A program made the position numbers and the translations under genes. Below the pieces are notes generated by a model. That model was not told the origin of the DNA and searched no databases. It was given only the letters and a program-made list of their open reading frames with translations. A stretch of 64,000 bases of DNA from Arcicella sp038230735 (GTDB lineage: Bacteria > Bacteroidota > Bacteroidia > Cytophagales > Spirosomataceae): assembly GCA_038230735.1 (NCBI GenBank), contig JBBRMR010000009.1, forward strand, positions 1 to 64,000, given 5' to 3'. Position 1 is the stretch's first letter. Every line of letters starts with the position of its first letter. Below, in pieces: positions 52,189 to 60,917 of the stretch.

Positions 52189-52794
52189 TCAACTCAAATT
52201 AACTCCTAATTTTTCTAAATATTGTGAAACGTTAAATTTAACTCCATCTATTATTTCAATATCTTTCGACCAATCTACAATCAACCAGTCTTTCCCTTGT
52301 TCTGCAATGATTACTTTTTTAGAGACACTCAAAACCCAAATAACTTTTTCCACTCCCCAAGATAACAACTTATCCGTTTTTCGATAAATATAGGTCTGTT
52401 CTGTAAAATATGTTGTGTCAATATTTACATCTATTTCAACATCAATCTTGGGAGGAAGATTGATGTAGTGTGTATCAATCATTGAGTTAGGCAAAGTTTT
52501 TCGGTCATAGACAACAATGTCTCCTGAAAGGTTATTTCTTATATCAAGATGAAGTCCTGTTTCACCCGCAAATACATGGTATATATCATCACTTAATTGA
52601 CGAACTAATAACTTATAAATGTATGATACAATAAGTACCTGTAAACCGCTTGCACCCATAATACTTTCTGAATCTTTTTCTTTGCGTAAAACTGCCTTAT
52701 ACCCATTGTAATAAATAGGAATTCCGTCCAAAACCTCTTTGATAAGATGTTCTGGCACTTTACGAGGTACTTTTCGTTGCGTTGCGGTAGTCAT
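52189..52794 (-). CDS. Uma2 family putative nuclease, copy 3
   Basis: The 201-aa product has VPEHLIKEVLDGIPIYYNGY, the Asp-containing SGDIVVYDRKTLPN, PKIDVEIDVNIDTTYF and the K/W-rich TYIYRKTDKLLSWGVEKVIW. This is a diverged Uma2 core, of the variant with an N-terminal PR-KVPEHLI leader. It is the third copy in the window. It lies 12 bp downstream of the YpdA gene on the same strand, probably in one transcript. Confidence 0.8.
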   Translation of the reverse strand: MTTATQRKVPRKVPEHLIKEVLDGIPIYYNGYKAVLRKEKDSESIMGASGLQVLIVSYIYKLLVRQLSDDIYHVFAGETGLHLDIRNNLSGDIVVYDRKTLPNSMIDTHYINLPPKIDVEIDVNIDTTYFTEQTYIYRKTDKLLSWGVEKVIWVLSVSKKVIIAEQGKDWLIVDWSKDIEIIDGVKFNVSQYLEKLGVNLS

Positions 52795-52806
52795 AAAATT
52801 GCTCGT

Positions 52807-53793
52807 TTAATTGTGCTGTAAACTTACCGATTTTTCTCTAATCTTGTTAATAATTTTCTCGGCATGAACTCTCGAATTTTCAATAAATAATGAGTGCGTA
52901 TCCATGCCTCCGCAAATCACGCCCGCCAAGTAAACGTTGGGTAAATTTGTTTCTTGTGTTTCGTTATCATAAGTTGGTTTCATAATTTCGTCTTCCGATA
53001 AAGTGATGCCCATTCGTCTCAGAAAATCAAGATTTGGTTGATAACCCGTCATGGCGATAACATAGTCATTTTCAAGGGTTACGATGCCTTCGGGCGTGCG
53101 AATATCCACTTCATGCTCCCTAATCTCAACGACTTCCGAATTAAAATATCCTTTAATTGATTCCTCTTTGATACGATTTTCAATATCGGGTTTTGCCCAA
53201 TATTTCACTCTCCGTCCAATCTCACCATCACGAATCACCATTGAAACTTCCGCCCCCTTTCGCCAAGTTTCCAAGGCAGCATCAACCGCAGAATTATTTG
53301 CTCCCACCACCAAAACCTTCTGCAAAGCGTAGAAATGCGGTTCTTGATAGTAATGGGTTACTTTTGGTAAGTCTTCACCCTTCACATTCATCAAAAAAGG
53401 AATGTCATAAAAACCCGTGGAGATAATAATGTTTTGAGTTTCGTATTCTGATTTTGAAGTTTTGATTATATAAGTAGAGTTATCATTTTGTTGAACTCCT
53501 TTTACCTCTTCAAACAAATTCACCTTCAATTTCCGATGTAAAGTAACTCTCCGATAATACTCCAACGCCTCGGCACGAGTAGGTTTTGCATTATTAGAGA
53601 CGAAAGGAACATCGCCAATTTCCAGGCGGTCTGACGTACTGAAAAAAGTCATGTTAGCGGGATAATTATAGAGCGAATTGACCAAACAGCCCTTTTCCAA
53701 AATGACATAACTGAGTCCCTCTGACTGGGCTTCCAGTCCGCAAGCCAAACCGATGGGTCCAGCACCAATAATGATTAAATCGTAATGTTGCAT
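52807..53793 (-). CDS. ypdA: YpdA-type putative bacillithiol disulfide reductase
   Basis: The 328-aa product (start ATG 53793, MQHYDLIIIGAGPIGLACGL) is a flavoprotein of the thioredoxin reductase fold without a CxxC. FAD site GAGPIGLACGLEA, the YpdA-specific YPANMTFFSTSDRLEIG, NADPH site VLVVGANNSAVDAALE and C-terminal NVYLAGVICGGMDTHSLFIE. It reduces oxidised bacillithiol. The frame extends to 53829 into the terminator of the next gene, so the shorter start is preferred. bshB1 is at 19278. Confidence 0.92.
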   Translation of the reverse strand: MQHYDLIIIGAGPIGLACGLEAQSEGLSYVILEKGCLVNSLYNYPANMTFFSTSDRLEIGDVPFVSNNAKPTRAEALEYYRRVTLHRKLKVNLFEEVKGVQQNDNSTYIIKTSKSEYETQNIIISTGFYDIPFLMNVKGEDLPKVTHYYQEPHFYALQKVLVVGANNSAVDAALETWRKGAEVSMVIRDGEIGRRVKYWAKPDIENRIKEESIKGYFNSEVVEIREHEVDIRTPEGIVTLENDYVIAMTGYQPNLDFLRRMGITLSEDEIMKPTYDNETQETNLPNVYLAGVICGGMDTHSLFIENSRVHAEKIINKIREKSVSLQHN

Positions 53794-53830
53794 ATTTTCG
53801 GGATATGATATACACTTACAACAAAGCAAA

Positions 53831-53861
53831 AAGCCTATCAGTTCTTAAAACGGATAGGCTT
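53831..53861 (-). terminator. Terminator hairpin of the GIN-domain gene
   Basis: AAGCCTATC pairs with GATAGGCTT around a 13-base loop. On the minus strand a T run follows. It lies between the GIN-domain gene and the ypdA start. Confidence 0.75.
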
Positions 53862-53913
53862 CCTATTAGTTTTTACACTCATATCTCACTCCTCAAACCT
53901 AAAGACTGGAAAG

Positions 53914-54627
53914 CTACTCACTCTTCACCGAACTCGCCCCCGACACATCCGATTTCACCGAAGGCTGACCACGATAACGCAATGACGATGCCCCACTGGC
54001 TTCAACATTTAGCGTTTTTGACACGGCAACTTTCACCGAACTCGCTCCTGAAATATCCGCATCCACATCACGAGCCGAGAAATTATAACAGTTGATATTA
54101 CTTGCTCCAGACACGTCAAAGTCCATTTTTGAAGTACTACCATTCATTTTGATTGACGATGCACCCGAACAATCCAGTTTCACTTTGTCAGCTTTGATGT
54201 TGATTTCTGAATTGGCAGCTCCCGAAAATTTTAAGGTAACGTCTTCCAAATCATTAAACCCAGAAATTTTAGATTTCGTAGCCCCCGAAAAATCTACCTG
54301 TCGTAAAGACGGCATCACAATCGTGAAAGACACTTTTTTACGATTGTTATTCCATTTCCAGCCACCTTTCCCATTACTATATTTGGCGATTAAAGTTCCA
54401 CCACTGATACGCACTTCCAAATCTTCCAAATCTTCCGAACGCTCAGCATCTACCATAACTTTAAAAGATGAACCCTGCGAAACATCAATCTGAAAGGCAC
54501 TCGACATATCTAATTTATCAAAGCCCTTCAAAGGAAAATCCTTTTTGTTCTGTCCCATCAAGACAGTAGTTAAAAGCATTAATACACTCATTATCAGTAC
54601 ATTAAAAAGAGCGGTCATGTTTTTCAT
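53914..54627 (-). CDS. GIN-domain (DUF2807) secreted protein
   Basis: The 237-aa product has a Sec signal peptide (MKNMTALFNVLIMSVLMLLT) and a right-handed beta-helix made of repeated segments such as LDCSGASSIKMNGS, VSGASNINCYNF and ADISGASSVKVAVS. The SGASS repeat is the hallmark of the putative auto-transporter adhesin head GIN domain. It is exported to the envelope; the function is unknown. The window starts with another member of the family. Confidence 0.9.
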   Translation of the reverse strand: MKNMTALFNVLIMSVLMLLTTVLMGQNKKDFPLKGFDKLDMSSAFQIDVSQGSSFKVMVDAERSEDLEDLEVRISGGTLIAKYSNGKGGWKWNNNRKKVSFTIVMPSLRQVDFSGATKSKISGFNDLEDVTLKFSGAANSEINIKADKVKLDCSGASSIKMNGSTSKMDFDVSGASNINCYNFSARDVDADISGASSVKVAVSKTLNVEASGASSLRYRGQPSVKSDVSGASSVKSE

Positions 54628-54750
54628 CGTATTTGTTTTTAAGTTTATTATTAAGATGCAAGTTTAACATGAAAAGTTGCAAGGTGTACAAAAATATTAT
54701 GAGTGGTTGAAATAGAGAATAATTGTTAGAGAATAGAGGATAGTTTTACC

Positions 54751-54758
54751 TACGTTTG
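54751..54758 (+). promoter_or_regulatory. Bacteroidota -7 promoter box TACGTTTG
   Basis: TACGTTTG fits TAnnTTTG and lies 31 bases upstream of the ATG at 54790. Confidence 0.55.
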
Positions 54759-54789
54759 TACCTTTATAATTCAAATCCATTTTATAACA

Positions 54790-57700
54790 ATGTCTAAATA
54801 TTTCCGCCCATATTTACTATTTTTCCTATTTTACTTCACCTACATTTGTACGCACGCCCAAGATTTAGGTAATGAATGGATAAATTATAATCAGGCTTAT
54901 TTCAAAATCGAAATTACGCAAAAGGGAATCTATCATTTATCTTTTCAAGAATTAAAATCTGCGAGCTTTCCCTTAAATATTAATCCTCAAAAAATACAAT
55001 TATTCAGAAGTGGACAAGAACAAGCCATTTATGTTAAAGGAGAAGAAGATAAAACCTTGGATGAAACCGATTTTATAGAATTTTATGCCGAAGGGAATGA
55101 CGGTTCTTTGGACTCTTTACTGTATTCGCCGATTTCATCACAACCTCATCAATATTATAGTTTATATTCAGATACGGCTTCCTACTTTCTGACGTATAGA
55201 ATTGATAATAAAGTGACTAAACGAATAAAAATACTTTCAAAAACCAATACTCAAAACCTCAAAGAAGAGCCATTTCATTTGGAAGAATCATTGCAATTAT
55301 TTACCTCTTCCTATAATATTGGACAGCCTTTGCCAATTGGAGCAACCCAGAATACAGGAGTTTTGTTGAGTGATTATTCTTTTGGCAAAGGCTGGACGGG
55401 GGATATTTTAAATAAAAATGTATTCGTAAATTTTGACTTAAATCTTAGAAATATTATAAAAAATAACTCGCCAAAACCCAAATTAGAAGTATTGATTACT
55501 GGACGTTCAGCGGGAGAACATTTTTTGGAAACTTATGTAGGCGAAGGTTCAAATCAACGTTTTTTAGATTCTACTTTTTATGAAAATTATTTGAATAAGA
55601 AAATTAATAAAATTGTAGAATTCCAAGATATTGTTAATGATAAAATCAGGTTTTCTACTCGTTCCGTTGGCGTTCTAAATGATCAATATTCTGTTTCATA
55701 TCTCAAACTTATTTATCCACAAATTTTTAATATGTTGGGCGTTTCAGAGAAGTATTTTAATCTTACTCCCAATACCCAAAATAACTATTTTATCAAGATT
55801 CCAAATGCTCCTTCGGGTGTAAATTTATACGATATTTCTGATAAAACTCATGTTCAGAAAATTAACTTTACCCAAAATATAAATGAAATAAATGCTATAG
55901 TTGATGGTACAAAATTATTGGTTACTAATCAGTTCAGAAAAGTTAATTCAATAGAATCCGTTTCATTCAGAAATATCAGTAATTCAAAAGCTAATTATTT
56001 GATTATCAGTCATAAAAATTTGTTTCAGAACGTTAAAGAATATGCTAATTATCGTGCTTCGGTGGCAGGAGGAAAGTATGATACGCTTACGGTAGATGTT
56101 GATTTATTGTATAATTTATTTACTTACGGCGATAAAAATCCTTTGGCAATTAAGCGTTTTTTGAACTTGATATCTCGTAATGGACAACAACAATTTTTGT
56201 TCATTATCGGCACGTCAAGTTATCCGCAAAAAGCCCGAAAAAGTGCCTTAGATTATCAAATTGATTTAGTGCCAAACGTTGGCTATCCTGGGGCAGATAT
56301 TCCTTTTGGGATGGGATTAAATGGTAGTTCTGACCCTAATTTTCTGAGCATCCCCGTAGGCAGATTGGCAACCAATAATCCGCAGACCATTTTAGATTAT
56401 TTGAATAAAGTAAAAGAGTATGAATCCACTCCGATGGATGGACTTTGGCGAAAAAACACGCTCCAAATGTCGGGTGGAAGAGTGGCGAGTGAACATGTTA
56501 CTTTGAGGGATTATACCGTTGGACTAAAAGAGATTTGCGAGAATGGTTTATTGGGGCAAAAGGTAGATTTATTGACTAAAAAAACCGATAACCCCGTTGA
56601 ATTTATCAACGTAACCGAGCGAATAAACCAAGGCGTGGGCATGATTATGATGTTCGGACATTCAGCACCAGGACAGACGGATATGGACATTGGTTACGCC
56701 TCCAATGACCTTCTGGGCTATAAAAATAAAGGCAAGTATCCGTTGGTGATGGTAAATGGTTGCGATGCAGGCGATCTTTTTGCTACTCAAAAATCCTTTG
56801 GCACGGACTGGATAAATACGCCAAATCGGGGAGCGATTTTGTTTTTGGCACACAGTAATTTGGGTTATCCCTATTATCTCAAAACGTATTCCGATGAATT
56901 GTATAATACGCAATTTGCCGACAGTTTATTTTCGGATAAACCCTTCGGAACGGTGATGATGGAGACCGTAAATCGGTATTTAAAGAAAAATCCAAATGGT
57001 ATTTTTGAATTGGCAAATGCTCAACAATTCATCCTCCAAGGCGACCCTGGAGTGGCACTTTTCCCAACCCAAAAGCCTGATTTTGAAGTAAATAATTCGT
57101 CTATTTTTCTGAGAAATGTGGATAAAAATAATTTACTCAACACACTTACTGATTCTGTGAAAGTGGGCGTAATTATTAGCAATTTAGGGCGAATTTCTAA
57201 GCAAAAATTGAAGCTAAATCTGAAAAGAATTTATCCAAATGGCACAACGGATTCATTCGATAAAATCATCGAAAAACCTATCACCTATCAAGATACTATT
57301 TACATAAAAATACCCAACAGTAGAAGTTTAAGTTTAGGAAATAATCTTTTTAAAATAGCCTTAGACATTGATAATCAGATACTTGAATTTAGAGAAAATA
57401 ATAATCAGGCGAATTTGACTTACAATTTTCCAAGTGCAAATATTGCTATTCTTTCACCCCGAGAATTTTCGATTGTGAATCAAAATATCGTAAAATTAGT
57501 GCTTCAAATTCCTATTTCTACTACCCAAAATTCTTTGGTAATCGTTGAAATAGATTCGAGCAAAAATTTTAATTCTTCCTTCAAAAAAACGCTCACAAAA
57601 ACTGCTTCTCTGCTGTTTTATTGGCAAGCAAATTTGGTAGAAAAAGATAGTACCGTTTATTACGTCAGAGCTCAGATTTCAGGAGATAAAAATTGGATAG

Positions 57701-59664
57701 AATCCTCTTTTATTTATGTCAAAAATGGGTCGGAAGGTTTTGCTCAATATAGTTTTCCGCAACTTTTAAAAACTACGACTGATAATCAAATTTTATTGAA
57801 TGAAAAAGGCTGGTTTTTTCCAGAAAATACAATAAAAATCTCGGCAAAAATTCATGGGGGAAATAGTGGTGGATTGCCCACTCCTTATCGTGCCACTTCG
57901 GTGATTTTGAATGATAAAGTTCTCTTGGGGGATGGTGTTTGTTACCCCTGGTCAAATTTCAATGCTGTGTCCTTTAATCGTGCCTTGCGACCGTACTCGG
58001 TTTTACCATTGTTGGTGTGTGGATATACGCCCTATTCGGTTAATTATCTCGACCCAACGTCCAACGATTTTGAGGAGTATATCAACGCTACACTTACAGG
58101 AAATCATGTGATGATGTGGAGTTCGTATTATGCTAATTACGCAGGAATGTCGCCCGAGAACAAGCAACGTTTTGCAGAAATTGGTGCGGATGTATCTAAA
58201 ATTCAGCGACTTACGAATGGATCGCCATTCTTTATCATTGGCAGAAAAGGAGCGAAAAAAGCCTTATTAGAGGTTTATCCAGACTTTAACAAAAACACAG
58301 AATCACAAATTTTGAGCATTGATAATGTAGAAATTAAAGACAGTTTCAACGAAGGACAAATTACTTCGCCCTTGATTGGTCCAGCGAGTGAATGGGACGA
58401 TATTTCCTTGAAAATTAATAAATCTGACCCAAAAAATCAAACCTTTTTCTATGAAATTATTGGTATAAATCAACGAGGTGATGAGGAAATTTTACAGAAA
58501 AATGTTACGGCAAATTCTCTAAAAATTAATACGATTGACGCAAAAAAATATCCATTTTTAAAGTTAAAATTGACGCTAAAAACCGAAGAAATATTTGGCA
58601 AATCTCCTCAATTATCCTCGTGGATTATATCGTACAAAGGCGTTCCCGAAGGTGTGGTGGATATGGCTCAATCTTCTAAAATTACGGATAAACAAGAGTA
58701 CGAAGATTTTACGGCAAACGTTTGGTTCAAGAATATTTCGGATAAAAATTTCAAGGATTCTATCACGGTAAGGCAGGTTTTGACGAATCGAATTTTGAAT
58801 AAAAATAGGTTTAAATTATTTAGAATCAGGGCTTTATCTACTAATGACTCTATAAAAATTAGTGTACCCATTCAAACGGCAAGTTGGGCGGGAGAAAACA
58901 CTTTGAGCTTATTTTTTAATCCAGAAATTCAGCCTGAACAAATTTATACCAACAATTCAATTGATTATACTTACCACGTAAATCCTGATAAAACTAACCC
59001 GATTTTGTCGGTAAAATTCGATGGTCGGCAGATAAAAAATAATGAAGTGGTTTCTACAAAACCTTTGATTGAAATTAGCCTAAAAGATGAAAATTTATTC
59101 CGTATCAAAACCGATACGCTGGGCATGGATTTATGGTTGAAATCTTGCAAGAAATGTGCTTTCAAACGACTTTATTTCAGCAATCCAGAATTGACTTGGC
59201 AAGCTGATAAAGTTTCTAATAATTTCACGATTAAATACTTACCGAAAAGCCTACTCGAAGATACCCTTACGCTACAAGTTCAAGGGCGAGACGTGGCGGG
59301 TAATCAGGCAGGTACGCAACCCTACACCGTTTCATTCATCATCAAACAGAAACAAGAATTGAAATCATGGGTGGTTTATCCCAATCCTTTTATTGCTTTC
59401 ACCAAGTTTTCATTTACGCTCACGGGTGCGGAAATCCCCGAAGAATTTAGCATTGAAATCTTTGATGCACAAGGCAGAATTTTGAAAACCATCAACCAAC
59501 AAAAACAGGCATTACACATTGGAATCAATGAATTTATTTGGGAAGGCGTTGATAATTCGGGGGCGAATTTGCCCGTTGGGACGTATTTTTATCGGTTTAT
59601 TTTAAGAAATAAAAATAATGGGCTTTCGTTGGAGAATGGTGGGAAGCTGACTATTTTGCACTAA
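54790..59664 (+). CDS. C25 (gingipain-like) cysteine protease secreted by the type IX system
   Basis: The 1624-aa product has a signal peptide (YLLFFLFYFTYICTHAQ) and an N-terminal PorU-like prodomain. The C25 peptidase domain (about residues 400-760) has catalytic His in MMFGHSAPGQTD and Cys in MVNGCDAGDLF. Beta-sandwich modules follow, one CARDB-like (SLGNNLFKIALDIDNQILEF), and a C-terminal T9SS sorting domain with WVVYPNPFIAFTKFSFTLTG and LPVGTYFYRFIL. It is a surface-exposed or secreted protease. The length and absence of a PorU-type sorting role leave open whether it is the T9SS sortase PorU itself. Confidence 0.9.
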   Translation: MSKYFRPYLLFFLFYFTYICTHAQDLGNEWINYNQAYFKIEITQKGIYHLSFQELKSASFPLNINPQKIQLFRSGQEQAIYVKGEEDKTLDETDFIEFYAEGNDGSLDSLLYSPISSQPHQYYSLYSDTASYFLTYRIDNKVTKRIKILSKTNTQNLKEEPFHLEESLQLFTSSYNIGQPLPIGATQNTGVLLSDYSFGKGWTGDILNKNVFVNFDLNLRNIIKNNSPKPKLEVLITGRSAGEHFLETYVGEGSNQRFLDSTFYENYLNKKINKIVEFQDIVNDKIRFSTRSVGVLNDQYSVSYLKLIYPQIFNMLGVSEKYFNLTPNTQNNYFIKIPNAPSGVNLYDISDKTHVQKINFTQNINEINAIVDGTKLLVTNQFRKVNSIESVSFRNISNSKANYLIISHKNLFQNVKEYANYRASVAGGKYDTLTVDVDLLYNLFTYGDKNPLAIKRFLNLISRNGQQQFLFIIGTSSYPQKARKSALDYQIDLVPNVGYPGADIPFGMGLNGSSDPNFLSIPVGRLATNNPQTILDYLNKVKEYESTPMDGLWRKNTLQMSGGRVASEHVTLRDYTVGLKEICENGLLGQKVDLLTKKTDNPVEFINVTERINQGVGMIMMFGHSAPGQTDMDIGYASNDLLGYKNKGKYPLVMVNGCDAGDLFATQKSFGTDWINTPNRGAILFLAHSNLGYPYYLKTYSDELYNTQFADSLFSDKPFGTVMMETVNRYLKKNPNGIFELANAQQFILQGDPGVALFPTQKPDFEVNNSSIFLRNVDKNNLLNTLTDSVKVGVIISNLGRISKQKLKLNLKRIYPNGTTDSFDKIIEKPITYQDTIYIKIPNSRSLSLGNNLFKIALDIDNQILEFRENNNQANLTYNFPSANIAILSPREFSIVNQNIVKLVLQIPISTTQNSLVIVEIDSSKNFNSSFKKTLTKTASLLFYWQANLVEKDSTVYYVRAQISGDKNWIESSFIYVKNGSEGFAQYSFPQLLKTTTDNQILLNEKGWFFPENTIKISAKIHGGNSGGLPTPYRATSVILNDKVLLGDGVCYPWSNFNAVSFNRALRPYSVLPLLVCGYTPYSVNYLDPTSNDFEEYINATLTGNHVMMWSSYYANYAGMSPENKQRFAEIGADVSKIQRLTNGSPFFIIGRKGAKKALLEVYPDFNKNTESQILSIDNVEIKDSFNEGQITSPLIGPASEWDDISLKINKSDPKNQTFFYEIIGINQRGDEEILQKNVTANSLKINTIDAKKYPFLKLKLTLKTEEIFGKSPQLSSWIISYKGVPEGVVDMAQSSKITDKQEYEDFTANVWFKNISDKNFKDSITVRQVLTNRILNKNRFKLFRIRALSTNDSIKISVPIQTASWAGENTLSLFFNPEIQPEQIYTNNSIDYTYHVNPDKTNPILSVKFDGRQIKNNEVVSTKPLIEISLKDENLFRIKTDTLGMDLWLKSCKKCAFKRLYFSNPELTWQADKVSNNFTIKYLPKSLLEDTLTLQVQGRDVAGNQAGTQPYTVSFIIKQKQELKSWVVYPNPFIAFTKFSFTLTGAEIPEEFSIEIFDAQGRILKTINQQKQALHIGINEFIWEGVDNSGANLPVGTYFYRFILRNKNNGLSLENGGKLTILH

Positions 59665-59676
59665 ACAACAATCATA

Positions 59677-60861
59677 ATGATTCTATCCGTTGATATTTAT
59701 AGCCGCAATACTTGGTGGAAAGTTGCCTTTTTGGGCTTCTGCTTGCTGATTGGGGCTTTTTCGCTCTATTTTACCGATAAATTAGTAACCAAATTGGAGG
59801 AACGTGAAAAGCAACAAATTATACTCTACGCCGAATCCATCAAATACCAAATGACCAACGACCTAAACAAGGACGTTAATTTTTTCTTTGATAAATTTAA
59901 GGAAACCAACAAAAATAATACTATTCCTATCATTCAAAAAGATGGTGAAGGCTACCTTATTTCTAACAATATTGAACTGCCAAAAAATGTTTCTTCTGAT
60001 GAAATACAAATTTTTCTACAAAAGAAATTAGCCGAAATCGTTAAAGATGATAACCCGCCTATTGAGATGGACATGGGCTTGCATAAGGAATACATTTATT
60101 ACGGTAACTCACAGTTACTCAATCTCTTACGCTATTATCCAATCTTTCAACTTATTGTGGTTTTAGTGTTTGGTTTGGCGGCATTTTTATTTTTTAATGC
60201 CTCTCGAAAATCGGAACAAAATCGGGTTTGGGTGGGCTTGGCGAAGGAAACTGCCCATCAGTTGGGAACGCCCCTTTCGTCCCTAACGGCTTGGGTGGAA
60301 TACTTCAAAACGAACCCCAATATTGACCCCGAAATTGTGAAGGAATTGGAAAAAGATGTGTATCGTTTAGACGTTATCACGACTCGTTTTTCCAACATCG
60401 GTTCGATACCTGTTTTGAAAGATGAAGACATTGTGGAGACCATTGAAACGTTTATGTCATACCTACAAAAGCGAATTTCTACCAAAGTTTCTTTCAGTCT
60501 GGATAATCAGTTGGCGGCGGCTAAAACCCTCAAAATCAATCGTTATTTGTTTGAATGGGTGATCGAAAACATCTGCAAAAATGCCGTTGATGCGATGGAA
60601 GGCGTGGGGGCTTTGAAGGTGGTTTTGAAGGAATTAAAAAATAATCAAATTGCGATTGACATATCGGATACGGGCAAGGGCATTGCCAAAAAGAATTTGA
60701 GTAAAGTTTTCAACCCAGGATTCAGTACCAAAAAACGAGGTTGGGGCTTGGGGCTAACTTTGGCAAAAAGAATCATCGAAAATTACCATAATGGCAAACT
60801 CATCGTAAAAAACTCGGAGGTGAACAAAGGGACAACTTTTCGGATTTTGTTGGAGGGGTAA
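59677..60861 (+). CDS. Membrane sensor histidine kinase
   Basis: The 394-aa product has one transmembrane helix near residues 12-32 (VAFLGFCLLIGAFSLYFTD) and a second near 145-170 (YPIFQLIVVLVFGLAAFLF), enclosing a periplasmic sensor loop of about 115 residues. The phospho-acceptor His is in AKETAHQLGTPLSSLTAW. The ATPase domain has NICKNAVDAMEG (N box), ISDTGKGIAKK and RGWGLGLTLAKRI. It starts 12 bp after the C25 protease gene. No response regulator is adjacent, so the partner is unknown. Confidence 0.92.
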   Translation: MILSVDIYSRNTWWKVAFLGFCLLIGAFSLYFTDKLVTKLEEREKQQIILYAESIKYQMTNDLNKDVNFFFDKFKETNKNNTIPIIQKDGEGYLISNNIELPKNVSSDEIQIFLQKKLAEIVKDDNPPIEMDMGLHKEYIYYGNSQLLNLLRYYPIFQLIVVLVFGLAAFLFFNASRKSEQNRVWVGLAKETAHQLGTPLSSLTAWVEYFKTNPNIDPEIVKELEKDVYRLDVITTRFSNIGSIPVLKDEDIVETIETFMSYLQKRISTKVSFSLDNQLAAAKTLKINRYLFEWVIENICKNAVDAMEGVGALKVVLKELKNNQIAIDISDTGKGIAKKNLSKVFNPGFSTKKRGWGLGLTLAKRIIENYHNGKLIVKNSEVNKGTTFRILLEG

Positions 60862-60889
60862 TATCAAGAATTTGAATTAAATAAAACCT

Positions 60890-60897
60890 TATCTTTG
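60890..60897 (+). promoter_or_regulatory. Bacteroidota -7 promoter box TATCTTTG
   Basis: TATCTTTG lies 20 bases upstream of ATG 60918. Confidence 0.55.
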
Positions 60898-60917
60898 CGG
60901 TAATCAAATTTATTCAG

